From an uncultured Lutibacter sp. (GTDB lineage: Bacteria > Bacteroidota > Bacteroidia > Flavobacteriales > Flavobacteriaceae), in contig NZ_CANLRG010000011.1 of assembly GCF_947493565.1 (NCBI RefSeq), positions 36,452 to 100,451 of the forward strand: a DNA stretch of 64,000 bases, given 5' to 3'. The translations under genes were made by a program, and so were the position numbers. Below are positions 1 through 9,357 of the stretch, piece after piece; positions within the stretch are counted from its first letter, which is position 1; every line of letters begins with the position of its first letter. The notes under the pieces are model-generated. The model saw nothing but the letters and a program-made list of their open reading frames with translations. It was not told the DNA's origin and searched no databases.

Positions 1-81
1 GAAATTTTGTTGGCAAACAAAACAATTGAAGATTCAGATAAACCAAGTGAAGGTTGTTGTTCTAATAATACTTGCTGTTAA
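1..81 (+). CDS. C-terminal end of a Cys-rich protein (partial)
   Basis: The window opens inside a reading frame of 26 codons that stops at 79-81. The last residues are EGCCSNNTCC, with two Cys pairs that suggest thiol or soft-metal binding. It ends 12 bases before the ArsP-like permease gene, so it is probably part of the same operon. From context it could be the end of an ArsR-type regulator or of the small thioredoxin-fold protein (ArsE type) often found beside such genes. The fragment is too short to decide. Confidence 0.55.
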   Translation, partial: EILLANKTIEDSDKPSEGCCSNNTCC

Positions 82-93
82 TAATCATCTATA

Positions 94-1071
94 ATGTTTG
101 ATTGGATTCAAAAATTGGCCAATTGGTTGGTATATGATTCCTTGGAAATGACGCAAGGCACACATTTGGCTAAAGCCTTAAACTTTTTTATTTACGATAC
201 CATAAAAATTATACTCTTATTAGTTGTTATCATTTTTTTAATGGGAATTGTAAACAGTTATTTTCCTATTGATAAAGTTAGAAATTACCTTTCTAGAAAT
301 AAATTATATGGGTTAGAATATTTAATGGCAAGTTTATTTGGAGTGGTTACTCCTTTTTGTTCTTGTTCTTCAGTTCCTTTATTTATTGGTTTTGTAAAAG
401 GAGGAATTCCATTAGGAGTAACTTTTGCGTTTTTAATTACTTCTCCTTTAGTAAATGAAGTTGCTATTGGATTATTTTTAGGTCTTTTCGGGGTTAAAAC
501 TACACTAATTTATATTATAAGCGGCATTTTACTTGGGGTTGTTTCAGGATTTATTTTAGGCAAATTTAATTTGGAGCAATTTTTAACACCTTGGGTAAAA
601 AATGTACTTGAAAACTCACAACGAGAAGAAGCTGTTTTTAAAGTTGAAAAAACACCTTTTATAATGCGTTTGCCAACTATTTGGAAAGAAGAAAAGAGTA
701 TTTTAAAAGGAGTAATTCCATATGTTATTGTTGGGATAGCCGTTGGAGGGTTAATGCATGGATATATTCCTGAAGGTTTTTTTGAAACATATATGGCGAA
801 AGATAATTTATTAGCGGTTCCATTAGCAACTATTATGGCCGTTCCAATGTATTTGAACGCTTCAGGTATTTTACCAATAGTTCAAGTATTGGTTTTAAAA
901 GGAATTCCTTTAGGTACAGCAATCGCTTTTATGATGGGGGTTGTTGGACTTTCTTTGCCAGAAGCAATGCTTTTAAAAAAAGTAATGACATTTAAGTTAA
1001 TTGGAATTTTCTTTGGAGTAGTAACACTTTGCATTATCATTTCAGGATATATATTTAACCTTATTTTTTAA
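94..1071 (+). CDS. ArsP/COG0701-type permease
   Basis: This is a 325-residue polytopic inner-membrane protein. The motif TPFCSCSSVPLFIG near residues 86-99 is the signature of the COG0701 permease family, whose members include ArsP, an exporter of trivalent methylated arsenicals. About eight hydrophobic segments flank a polar loop near residues 170-205. A second conserved segment, MAVPMYLNASGILPI, lies in the C-terminal half. The gene is followed after 19 bases by ArsF-like and ArsG-like genes, which supports a role in exporting an arsenic or other soft-metal compound. Other COG0701 members handle different substrates, so the substrate is inferred from the neighbours. Confidence 0.8.
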   Translation: MFDWIQKLANWLVYDSLEMTQGTHLAKALNFFIYDTIKIILLLVVIIFLMGIVNSYFPIDKVRNYLSRNKLYGLEYLMASLFGVVTPFCSCSSVPLFIGFVKGGIPLGVTFAFLITSPLVNEVAIGLFLGLFGVKTTLIYIISGILLGVVSGFILGKFNLEQFLTPWVKNVLENSQREEAVFKVEKTPFIMRLPTIWKEEKSILKGVIPYVIVGIAVGGLMHGYIPEGFFETYMAKDNLLAVPLATIMAVPMYLNASGILPIVQVLVLKGIPLGTAIAFMMGVVGLSLPEAMLLKKVMTFKLIGIFFGVVTLCIIISGYIFNLIF

Positions 1072-1090
1072 CTATTTAAAAATTTTAAAA

Positions 1091-1507
1091 ATGAAAAACT
1101 CATACAAAGCATTAACAATTTTAATTCTTAACTTATTCTTGTTTTCTATTAATGGAAAAGCACAAAATAAGAATATGATTCAAATTTTTGATTTTCATAC
1201 AACTAACCGATGTGTTACTTGTAAAGCTATTGAGGCAAATATCAAATATACGTTAGAAACGTACTTTAAAAATGAATTAGAAAGTGGAAAAATTACTTTT
1301 AAAGTAATTAATATTGATAAAGAAGAAAATCAGCAAATAGCTGAAAAATTTTATGCATCAGGAACTTCGTTGTTTTTAAATGTGATAAATAATGGGAATG
1401 AAAAACAAGTAGATCTAACTCAATTTGCTTTTATGTATGGTAAAAAACAACAAGAATTTTCTGAAAAATTGAAAACTAAATTAGAAAAGCAACTGCAAAA
1501 AGTATAA
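1091..1507 (+). CDS. arsF: ArsF-family secreted thioredoxin-like protein
   Basis: The 138-residue product begins with a signal peptide (hydrophobic residues 9-20, then GKAQ). The mature part has FHTTNRCVTCKAIEANI, a CxxC pair in a thioredoxin-like context. This matches the ArsF-like family, named after the arsEFG operon in which ArsE and ArsF reduce nitrophenyl arsenicals to aminophenyl forms. The stop codon abuts the start of the ArsG-like gene, so the two are probably translated together. No ArsE partner is visible unless it is the truncated gene at 1-81. The family call rests on the CxxC motif, size and gene order. Confidence 0.7.
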   Translation: MKNSYKALTILILNLFLFSINGKAQNKNMIQIFDFHTTNRCVTCKAIEANIKYTLETYFKNELESGKITFKVINIDKEENQQIAEKFYASGTSLFLNVINNGNEKQVDLTQFAFMYGKKQQEFSEKLKTKLEKQLQKV

Positions 1508-2218
1508 ATGGATTTTTTACAATCACTTATTGAAAATTACAATATACCAATTATTTCTGCTTTAGCCCTTGGGTTAATGACAGCAATTAGTCCTTGCCCT
1601 TTAGCAACAAATATTACCGCTACAGCATATATTTCAAAAAATATTTCAAGCAAAAAAAAAGTATTTTTAAGTGGAATTTTATATTCTTTTGGTAGAGCAT
1701 TTAGCTATACCATTATTGGATTAATTTTATTTTTTGGAGCTAGTAAATATCATGTGGCACGTTTTTTTAGTCAAAATGGAGAAAAATATTTAGGGCCTTT
1801 GTTAATTATTATTGGGCTAATCATGCTAAATATAATTCGATTAAAAATTTTAAACAAAGTCAATTTTACTGAAAAATTATCTGAAAAATTTACAAACAAA
1901 GGACTGTTAGGCTCTTTTGTAATAGGTGCAATTTTTGCTTTAGCATTTTGCCCTTACAGTGGTGCGTTATATTTTGGAATATTAATTCCAATGACTATTA
2001 CAAATATTGATGGATTATACTTACCTATTATTTTTGCATTAGGTACAGGGTTACCAGTTATAATATTTACATATTTATTAGCTTTTACGGCAAATAAAAT
2101 AGGGCTTTTTTATACTAGAATTACAAAAATCGAAAAATTTATAAGAATAACAGCTGGAATAATTTTTATGATTACAGGAGTTTACTATGTATTAATTTTT
2201 GCAGAAATAATAGCTTAA
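1508..2218 (+). CDS. arsG: ArsG-like efflux permease (CcdA/DsbD-related)
   Basis: The 236-residue membrane protein has six predicted transmembrane segments. Two Cys-Pro motifs sit in symmetrical positions, AISPCPLATNITA near residue 30 and ALAFCPYSGALYFG near residue 148, as in the CcdA/DsbD/ArsG superfamily. ArsG proteins export aminoaromatic arsenicals; CcdA relatives pass electrons to periplasmic thioredoxins. The gene directly follows the ArsF-like gene, whose CxxC domain would be its natural partner, which favours ArsG over CcdA. Its stop codon overlaps the stop of the convergent decarboxylase gene in the shared bases TTAA. Confidence 0.72.
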   Translation: MDFLQSLIENYNIPIISALALGLMTAISPCPLATNITATAYISKNISSKKKVFLSGILYSFGRAFSYTIIGLILFFGASKYHVARFFSQNGEKYLGPLLIIIGLIMLNIIRLKILNKVNFTEKLSEKFTNKGLLGSFVIGAIFALAFCPYSGALYFGILIPMTITNIDGLYLPIIFALGTGLPVIIFTYLLAFTANKIGLFYTRITKIEKFIRITAGIIFMITGVYYVLIFAEIIA

Positions 2219-3447
2219 TTGATGCTCTTTAATTCTTCAACAAATTTTAATAAATCGTCAATTTCAACATGGTCCATCATAATTACTTTATACCAATTGT
2301 TATTTCCTTCATGCGTTTGAGGCACTAAACCAAATTTTTGAGCTAATTTAGAAGGAACATATTCAGATTTTAGCGTAACTATGTTCATAAATGGATCTCT
2401 AAAATATTCAATATCTAAATCATCTAGTTGTTTGCAGAACCATTCGGTACGTAGTAAAAGCGTATTTATTTTTTCGAACCACCCATAATACCCATAACTA
2501 AATAAAATCATCCAAACAGCTATAGCATTTGCTCCAGAACGACTTCCAACAATGGTTAAATCCATCCCATCAACATATTGAGCTTCTTTAGTTAAAACAT
2601 TTTCAATTAATCCTTTTCTACATAAGAATACCCCAGTTCCATAAGGAGCTTGTAGCATTTTATGAGCATCAATTGTTATAGACGATACATTTGGATTTTG
2701 AAAGTTAATAGTAGAATTTTTATTTGATATTGGATAAATAAATCCTCCAAAAGCTCCATCAACATGTATTTTAAACGTAACCTTATGTTTATTTAAAATT
2801 TTTGCATACGTATCTGGATTATCTACGGATCCAAACATTGTTGTAGCCATATTTGAAATTACCATAAAGTATTTTTTTCCTTTAGTAATTAAATCAGCCA
2901 CAATAGCATCTAGTTCATCAACTAAGATTTCTCTTGAATTAAAATCAACAGGTATTTGAACATTGTCAACGCTTAATAAATTAGAGCCTTTATTAACAGA
3001 ATAATGTGTGTCTTTGGTAGATAAAATCACCATTTCATCTAAAGTAGCATTGTATTCTTTTTTATATAAATTTCTGTAAATCCAAAGAGCTTGTATATTA
3101 GCTTCAGTTCCTCCTGTAGCAATATAACCATCATACTCATTTTCTTCAGCTTTGAAAATATCTTCAGCTAGAACCTTTACGACTTCTTTTTCCAACTCTT
3201 GAGAGCCTTTAAAAGCAGGTTCAGATTTTCCTAACGTATGGCAGCCAATATTATTTGGGTTAGCAATAAACGATTTTAACAAGGGAGAATCATTTAAAAA
3301 AGCCCCACTAGTATTAAATACATTTTCATCTAATTTTGAAACAGGATATCCTAAGTGCTTACTATTTTGAAAATCTATGGTTGAAGCTAAAGCTTCATCA
3401 ATTCTTTTAATTAATTGTTCCTTTGAATATTTTTTCCAGTATTTCAT
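2215..3447 (-). CDS. group II PLP-dependent amino acid decarboxylase
   Basis: The 410-residue protein belongs to the group II pyridoxal-phosphate decarboxylases (Pfam PF00282), which include histidine, aromatic-amino-acid, aspartate and glutamate decarboxylases. The motif HVDGAFGGF near residue 228 holds the Asp that binds the pyridine nitrogen. SSITIDAHKMLQAPYGTG near residue 255 holds the Lys that forms the Schiff base. The segment YIATGGTEANIQALW near residue 108 is the cofactor phosphate region. The substrate cannot be read from the sequence; histidine or aspartate are the usual guesses for this subgroup. It is a single gene, divergent from uvrC and convergent with the arsG-like gene. Confidence 0.85.
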   Translation of the reverse strand: MKYWKKYSKEQLIKRIDEALASTIDFQNSKHLGYPVSKLDENVFNTSGAFLNDSPLLKSFIANPNNIGCHTLGKSEPAFKGSQELEKEVVKVLAEDIFKAEENEYDGYIATGGTEANIQALWIYRNLYKKEYNATLDEMVILSTKDTHYSVNKGSNLLSVDNVQIPVDFNSREILVDELDAIVADLITKGKKYFMVISNMATTMFGSVDNPDTYAKILNKHKVTFKIHVDGAFGGFIYPISNKNSTINFQNPNVSSITIDAHKMLQAPYGTGVFLCRKGLIENVLTKEAQYVDGMDLTIVGSRSGANAIAVWMILFSYGYYGWFEKINTLLLRTEWFCKQLDDLDIEYFRDPFMNIVTLKSEYVPSKLAQKFGLVPQTHEGNNNWYKVIMMDHVEIDDLLKFVEELKSIN

Positions 3448-3510
3448 TCGTTTACAGTTTATATATTATTTAAAAAAAGCTTAGTAAATTATAGTTTTTT
3501 AAATTTTTCG

Positions 3511-3518
3511 CAAAAATA
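3511..3518 (-). promoter_or_regulatory. putative -7 promoter element for the decarboxylase
   Basis: Read on the minus strand this is TATTTTTG followed by C, matching the Bacteroidota -7 consensus TAnnTTTG. It lies about 64 bases before the start codon. I found no TTG at the usual -33 distance, so the assignment is tentative. Confidence 0.4.
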
Positions 3519-3617
3519 AGCTTTTTTTATTAGTAAAAGCTTTTTCAATTTAAGCTTTTAAATAAAAATTAATTTCAATAAAAAATAGTATTTTTAAATT
3601 TCAAATTACACATATTT

Positions 3618-5411
3618 TTGGATTTAGATATTCTCATAAAAACATTACCAAATCAACCAGGTGTTTATCAGTATTATGATAAGAATGGCACAATTTTATA
3701 TATAGGAAAAGCTAAAAATTTAAAAAAAAGAGTTGCTTCTTATTTTACAAAAAATCACGAGTACGGAAAAACAAAAGTATTGGTAAAAAAAATTGCCGAT
3801 ATCAAACATATTGTTGTTAATACTGAAACAGATGCATTATTATTAGAAAACAATTTAATAAAAAAATACCAACCTCGTTACAATGTAATGTTGAAGGATG
3901 ATAAAACCTACCCTTGGATTTGCATTAAAAAAGAGCGTTTTCCTAGAGTTTTTTTAACGCGAAATGTTATTAAAGATGGTTCAGAATATTACGGTCCTTA
4001 TACTTCAGTAAGAACTGCAAAGGCTTTATTAGATTTAATTAAAGAATTGTACCATTTGAGGTCTTGTAATTTTGATTTGAGTGAAAAAAATATACAAGAT
4101 CAAAAGTATAAAGTGTGTTTAGATTATCATATTGGTAACTGTAAAGGGCCTTGTGAAGGTTACCAAACGGAAGAAAATTATAACAACGATATTGTTGCTA
4201 TTAGAAATATAATTAAAGGAAACTTTAAAGATTCTTTAAAATCTTTTCAAGATTTGATGTTACATTTTGCAGCAGAAATGGAATTTGAAGAAGCTCAAAA
4301 AATTAAAGAAAAAATTGACTTATTAGCTAATTATCAAGCAAAATCAACAGTAGTTAATCCTTCAATAACTAATGTTGATGTTTTCTCTATTGTTTCAGAT
4401 GAAAGTTATAGCTATGTAAATTTTTTCAAAATTTCAAACGGAGCTATTATTCAATCACATACTACAGAAATAAAGAAAAAATTAAACGAAACAGATAAGG
4501 AATTATTAGAATTAGCAATTTTTGAAATTAGACAGCGTTTTAACTCTCAATCAGTAGAAATTTACGTGCCATTTAAAGTAGATTTAGGCGAAAACATAAA
4601 AGTAACCATCCCTAAACTTGGAGATAAAAAGCGAATTGTAGAGTTGAGTTTAAGAAATGCAAAATATTATAGGCAAGAGCGTTTTAAACAAATTAAAATT
4701 GTGGATCCGGATAGACATGTGAATCGTTTAATGGCGCAAATGAAAAAAGATCTGCGTTTAAGTGAAGAACCACGCCATATAGAATGTTTTGATAATTCTA
4801 ACATACAAGGTACCAACCCAGTTGCGGCTTGTGTAGTTTTCAAAGATGGAAAACCAAGTAAAAATGAATATCGACATTTTAATATTAAAACAGTAGATGG
4901 TCCAGACGATTTTGCATCTATGGAAGAAGTAGTTTTTAGACGTTACAAACGTTTGCAAGATGAAGGTGAAAAACTGCCACAATTAATTGTAATTGATGGA
5001 GGCAAAGGACAATTGTCTTCTGCATTAAAAAGTTTAGATATTTTGGGGCTAAGAAATAAAATTGCAATCATTGGTATTGCTAAACGGTTAGAAGAAATCT
5101 ATTATCCGGAAGATCCAATTCCGTTGTATTTAGATAAAAAGTCGGAAAGTTTAAAAATAATTCAGCAATTAAGAAATGAAGCCCATAGGTTTGGAATTAC
5201 CCATCATAGAAATAAAAGAAGCAAAAGTGCAATAACTAATGAATTAGAAAATATTACTGGTATTGGTAAACAAACAGTTGTATCTTTATTAAGACATTTT
5301 AGATCTGTAAAAAGAGTTAGTTTAGCTTCTTTTGAAGAGTTGGAAAGCATTATAGGAAAAGCTAAAGCAGAAAAAATAATCACATATTATAAACAAAAAC
5401 AATCAAAGTGA
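3618..5411 (+). CDS. uvrC: UvrABC excinuclease subunit C
   Basis: The 597-residue protein has the usual UvrC length and domain order. The GIY-YIG nuclease domain is at the N-terminus (LPNQPGVYQYYDKNG, then YIGKAKNLKKRVASYF). A UVR helical motif that contacts UvrB lies near residues 205-235. The RNase H-like second nuclease domain includes IECFDNSNIQGTNPVA and LIVIDGGKGQLSSA. A helix-hairpin-helix region (NITGIGKQTVVSLLRHF) is at the C-terminus. UvrC makes both incisions in nucleotide excision repair. TTG at 3618 is the only plausible start because the conserved LP.QPGVY follows within ten codons and no ATG is available upstream in frame. The next gene overlaps it by four bases. Confidence 0.96.
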   Translation: MDLDILIKTLPNQPGVYQYYDKNGTILYIGKAKNLKKRVASYFTKNHEYGKTKVLVKKIADIKHIVVNTETDALLLENNLIKKYQPRYNVMLKDDKTYPWICIKKERFPRVFLTRNVIKDGSEYYGPYTSVRTAKALLDLIKELYHLRSCNFDLSEKNIQDQKYKVCLDYHIGNCKGPCEGYQTEENYNNDIVAIRNIIKGNFKDSLKSFQDLMLHFAAEMEFEEAQKIKEKIDLLANYQAKSTVVNPSITNVDVFSIVSDESYSYVNFFKISNGAIIQSHTTEIKKKLNETDKELLELAIFEIRQRFNSQSVEIYVPFKVDLGENIKVTIPKLGDKKRIVELSLRNAKYYRQERFKQIKIVDPDRHVNRLMAQMKKDLRLSEEPRHIECFDNSNIQGTNPVAACVVFKDGKPSKNEYRHFNIKTVDGPDDFASMEEVVFRRYKRLQDEGEKLPQLIVIDGGKGQLSSALKSLDILGLRNKIAIIGIAKRLEEIYYPEDPIPLYLDKKSESLKIIQQLRNEAHRFGITHHRNKRSKSAITNELENITGIGKQTVVSLLRHFRSVKRVSLASFEELESIIGKAKAEKIITYYKQKQSK

Positions 5412-7627
5412 AAAAAATAATAATTTTAACTTTTCTTTTAATTGTTTCTGTTGGTTTTTCACAAGAAATTTCCAAACAGAAGAAAGATGTTAAAGTTGGA
5501 CTAGTACTAAGTGGGGGTGGAGCCAAAGGATTTGCCCATGTTTCTGTCCTAAAAGTGCTAGAAGAAGCTGGGGTGAGAGTAGATTATATTGGAGGAACAA
5601 GCATGGGAGCTATTATTGGAGCCTTATATGCCTCGGGTTACAATGCTACACAACTTGATTCTATCATAAGAAGTATTGATTTTGAAAAAATACTCTCTGA
5701 TGATTTACCTCGAAAATCAAAACCTTTTTATGAAAAAGAGATTGGCGAAAAATACGCCCTTACATTACCTATTATAAATAAAAAAATAGGCATTCCAAGA
5801 GCCTTAACAGGAGGGCAAAATGTTTTAAACTTATTAACTCAATTAACACAACATGTAAATAATATTAATGATTTTAGTAAATTACCAATACCTTTTTTAT
5901 GCATAGCTACTAACCTAGAAACTGGAAATCAAGAAATACTTAAATCTGGATTTTTACCAGAAGCAGTTAGAGCCAGTGGCTCATTTCCAACCTTACTAAC
6001 ACCAGTAGAAATCGATGGAAAATTATTGACAGATGGAGGAATTGTAAACAATTTTCCAGTTGATGAAGTAATTGATATGGGTGCAGATATTATTATTGGA
6101 GTAGATATTCAAAGCGGTTTAAACTCTAAAAATGAGCTGGATTCTGCAGTCAAAATTTTAAATCAAATTGTAGGCTTTCAAATGTACAATACCTTAAATT
6201 CAAAACATAAAAAAGTGGATTTAATTATTAAACCTAATATGGAAGAGTATAATGTAGTTTCATTTGATAAAGTGAACGAAATTATGGAGGAAGGTGAAAG
6301 AACGGCTCGTGAAAAATATAGTGAATTTTTAGATATTAGTAAAAGTCAGTTAAGCGCTCAAACTCAAAAAGTAAATACAAAACAAATCCAACAATTACAT
6401 ATAGAAAAAATTGAAATTGAAGGAAATAAAAACTATACAAGAGCTTATATTTTAGGAAAACTTAATTTAAGAAAAAGAGATACAACTAGTTATAAAAAAT
6501 TAATTGAAAGTATTAATAATTTAACTTCAACAGGAAATTTTGAAAATATTCAATATAGAATTGTTGATGGTGACCATGGTAGTATTGTAAAATTTAAAGT
6601 TAAAGAAAATAGAATCTCAAATTTTTTAAAATTAGGAGTGCATTTTGATGATTTATACAAAACAGGAATTATTCTTAATTCAACAGCCAAACATATTTTT
6701 TATAAGAATGACGTTGTTTCAGCAGATTTAATTTTGGGAGATAATGTGCGTTATAATTTCGATTATTTTGTAGACAATGGTTTTTATACCAGTTTTGGGC
6801 TGAAATCTAGATATAGTAGCTTTAATTCAAATGTAAAATTTGATGAAGCCAATGTTAATAAAATTAATTTAGTATATGAAGATTTTACAAATCAGTTATA
6901 TTTTCAAACCGTATTTAGTAGAAAATTTGCTATTGGAATTGGAGGAGAGTATAAAAGAATAAAAGCATTTACTGAAACAATAACATCACTAGAAAATAAT
7001 ATTTTTGCTGAAAATAAAGGGAGATTGTATTTTGACAGATCAAATTATTTTAACCTATTCTCTTATTTAAAAATAGATACGTATAACAAAAATTATTTTC
7101 AAAAGAAAGGAGCATATTTAAATACTGAATTTAAATGGTATGGAAGTTCTTCGGATTATAATAATGATTTTTCCTCCTTTTTTCAATTAAAAGGAAAAAT
7201 TGGTTTGGCACATACATTTTTTAATAAATTAACTGCCCATTTTCAATCTGAAGCAGGTATCACAATTGGAAGCAATGGGAATAGAGCTCTAGACTATAAT
7301 TTAGGAGGTTATGGTGAAAATTATATAAATAATTTCATTCCTTTTTATGGGTACGATTTGGCTCAATTAAATGAAAATTCATTTTTAAAATCAAGTATGA
7401 CTTTTAGGTATGAATTTTTACCAAAAAATTATTTATCAACAACTGCAAATTATGCCAGAGTTGAAAAAGATATTTTTAATGAAGGAAGAATTTTTGAGAA
7501 TACAAAATCTGGATATATGGTAGGTTATGGTTTGGATACTTTTATAGGCCCTGTAGAAATAAATTATGCTTGGTCACCAGACCATAATGAAAAATATTGG
7601 TATTTTAATGTTGGGTTTTGGTTTTAA
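5408..7627 (+). CDS. patatin-like phospholipase with POTRA and outer-membrane barrel
   Basis: The 739-residue product has a signal peptide (residues 1-19). A patatin domain follows: oxyanion loop SGGGAKGFAH at 35-44, nucleophile motif GTSMG with Ser65, and DGG with catalytic Asp209. A POTRA-like segment spans roughly residues 330-400 (LHIEKIEIEGNKNYTRAYIL). The last 330 residues look like a 16-stranded barrel of the BamA/surface-antigen type and end in an aromatic residue, FNVGFWF. This is the PlpD-like type Vd layout, in which the barrel secretes or displays its own lipase. The GTG start overlaps the uvrC stop as GTGA, so the two genes are translationally coupled. A strong terminator follows. 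Confidence 0.9.
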   Translation: MKKIIILTFLLIVSVGFSQEISKQKKDVKVGLVLSGGGAKGFAHVSVLKVLEEAGVRVDYIGGTSMGAIIGALYASGYNATQLDSIIRSIDFEKILSDDLPRKSKPFYEKEIGEKYALTLPIINKKIGIPRALTGGQNVLNLLTQLTQHVNNINDFSKLPIPFLCIATNLETGNQEILKSGFLPEAVRASGSFPTLLTPVEIDGKLLTDGGIVNNFPVDEVIDMGADIIIGVDIQSGLNSKNELDSAVKILNQIVGFQMYNTLNSKHKKVDLIIKPNMEEYNVVSFDKVNEIMEEGERTAREKYSEFLDISKSQLSAQTQKVNTKQIQQLHIEKIEIEGNKNYTRAYILGKLNLRKRDTTSYKKLIESINNLTSTGNFENIQYRIVDGDHGSIVKFKVKENRISNFLKLGVHFDDLYKTGIILNSTAKHIFYKNDVVSADLILGDNVRYNFDYFVDNGFYTSFGLKSRYSSFNSNVKFDEANVNKINLVYEDFTNQLYFQTVFSRKFAIGIGGEYKRIKAFTETITSLENNIFAENKGRLYFDRSNYFNLFSYLKIDTYNKNYFQKKGAYLNTEFKWYGSSSDYNNDFSSFFQLKGKIGLAHTFFNKLTAHFQSEAGITIGSNGNRALDYNLGGYGENYINNFIPFYGYDLAQLNENSFLKSSMTFRYEFLPKNYLSTTANYARVEKDIFNEGRIFENTKSGYMVGYGLDTFIGPVEINYAWSPDHNEKYWYFNVGFWF

Positions 7628-7632
7628 CTTGT

Positions 7633-7666
7633 AAAAAAAGTCCTGCGTTTATAGCAGGACTTTTTT
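7633..7666. terminator. bidirectional intrinsic terminator
   Basis: A stem AAGTCCTGC / GCAGGACTT with a 7-base loop (GTTTATA) is flanked by A and T runs on both sides. It lies between the convergent patatin and RNase G genes and can serve both strands. Confidence 0.9.
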
Positions 7667-7681
7667 GATATTGTGAATGCC

Positions 7682-9232
7682 TTATTCAATAATTTCACCA
7701 TTATTATTAGTGAAATTGTATTTTAAATATTGGTAAGCATCTCTAGGTAAAATTTTGATCCACTTTTTATATTTCATAAACCATCTTTGTTGTATAGATG
7801 GTATTCCTTGTTTTAGATATGCAGCAATAAAAGGATGTACATTTAATAGTATCTTTTGATGCTTTTTTGAAGAAATAATTTTATCAAGCCCAATTTCAAT
7901 TTTATCTAACAAAACAATTGGAGCTTCTACTTCACCTTTACCACTTGGATTGGATTCTTGTGTTTTTATAACCAATTCTGGTCGTACTCTTTGTCTTGTT
8001 ATTTGAACTAGTCCAAATTTACTTGGTGGTAATATTTTGTGTTTTGTTCTATCAAATGCCATTTCAGCTTTTAAATGATCATAGAGTTTTTGTCTATGTT
8101 CAGCTGTATGCATATCAATAAAATCAACAACTATAATTCCTCCCATATCTCTTAATTGTAATTGGCGAGCAATTTCTGATGCTGCAATTAAATTAACTTC
8201 CAAAGCTGTATCTGCTTGAGAAGTAGCCTTGTTTGAACGGTTTCCGCTGTTTACATCTATTACGTGTAATGCTTCAGTATGTTCAATTACTAAATAAGCT
8301 CCTTTACTCATAGAAACTGTTTTGCCAAATGATGTTTTTATTTGACGTTCAATTCCATACTTTTCAAAAATTGGAAGCTTTGAGTTATATAAACTTACAA
8401 TAGCCTCTTTGTTAGGAGCTATTTCTTGTAAGTATTCTTTAATTTCTAAAAACAGGGTTTCGTCATTGGTAACAATACTTGTAAAAGAATCGTTAAACAG
8501 ATCTCGTAGAATTGAGGATGCTCTGTTTAATTCACTTAGTACTTTTACGGGTGTTTGTTGTGTTTTTACGCTTCGTATTTTTTTACACATAACTACCCAT
8601 CTTTCTAAAGAATTTTGTAAATCTTTATCTAAATCTGCCACTTTTTTGTTTTCAGCAACAGTTCTTACAATAACTCCAAAACCTTTAGGTTTAATGCTTT
8701 TAATTAGTCTTTTTAATCGTTCTTTTTCTTCAGGATCCATTATTTTTTGTGATACGGAAACACGATCAGAAAAAGGAACTAAAACTAAATATCTACCAGC
8801 AATTGAAATTTCAGAACTCATACGAGGTCCTTTGGTAGAAATAGGCTCTTTTACAATTTGTACTAATAAATTTTGACCTGATTTTAAGGTATCAACTATA
8901 CTTCCATTTTTATCAATGTCTTTTTCTAGTTGAAAGTTTTTTAAAGTGTAATCTTTAATTTTACCTGTGCTAACACCTTTTATAAATTTATTTAAAGATT
9001 TTAATTGTGCTCCTAAATCATGATAATGTAAAAAACCATCTTTTTCGTAACCTACATTAACAAATGAGGCGTTTAATCCAGATAGTACTTTTCCAATTTT
9101 TGCTAAAAAAATATCTCCAACGGAGAATTTGTTACCCGTTGTTTCATTATTTAAGGCAGTTAATCTACCATCTTTTAATAAGGCAAAATCAATATCAGAG
9201 GAGGTTGATCTTATAATTAATTCTGTTTTCAC
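7682..9232 (-). CDS. rng: ribonuclease E/G family endoribonuclease
   Basis: The 516-residue protein has the RNase G layout: an N-terminal S1 domain (SVGDIFLAKIGKVLSGLNA), then the nuclease core with the two metal-binding aspartates in HVIDVNSGNR (Asp326) and VVDFIDM (Asp370). It makes endonucleolytic cuts in mRNA and rRNA precursors. The zinc-link region after TRQRVRPELVIKTQ reads SNPSGKGEVEAP, with no CPxC pair. In the E. coli enzymes two such Cys bind zinc between protomers, so tetramer assembly must differ here. The gene is downstream of hup and the 30-codon basic-protein gene on the same strand, but a terminator hairpin lies between. Confidence 0.93.
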   Translation of the reverse strand: MKTELIIRSTSSDIDFALLKDGRLTALNNETTGNKFSVGDIFLAKIGKVLSGLNASFVNVGYEKDGFLHYHDLGAQLKSLNKFIKGVSTGKIKDYTLKNFQLEKDIDKNGSIVDTLKSGQNLLVQIVKEPISTKGPRMSSEISIAGRYLVLVPFSDRVSVSQKIMDPEEKERLKRLIKSIKPKGFGVIVRTVAENKKVADLDKDLQNSLERWVVMCKKIRSVKTQQTPVKVLSELNRASSILRDLFNDSFTSIVTNDETLFLEIKEYLQEIAPNKEAIVSLYNSKLPIFEKYGIERQIKTSFGKTVSMSKGAYLVIEHTEALHVIDVNSGNRSNKATSQADTALEVNLIAASEIARQLQLRDMGGIIVVDFIDMHTAEHRQKLYDHLKAEMAFDRTKHKILPPSKFGLVQITRQRVRPELVIKTQESNPSGKGEVEAPIVLLDKIEIGLDKIISSKKHQKILLNVHPFIAAYLKQGIPSIQQRWFMKYKKWIKILPRDAYQYLKYNFTNNNGEIIE

Positions 9233-9357
9233 TCTGTATTGGTTTTATGTTCAAATATTTAAATTTGAACTATTTATAATAAGTTTGTACAGGAAAATAC
9301 CCAACAATATTTGCGTATAAGCAAATATTTATTTCAATGAACTTTTAAAATTTAAAG

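Noticed and set aside
8409..8876. 155-codon open frame on the plus strand
   Set aside because: It is wholly antisense to rng, which has complete catalytic motifs.
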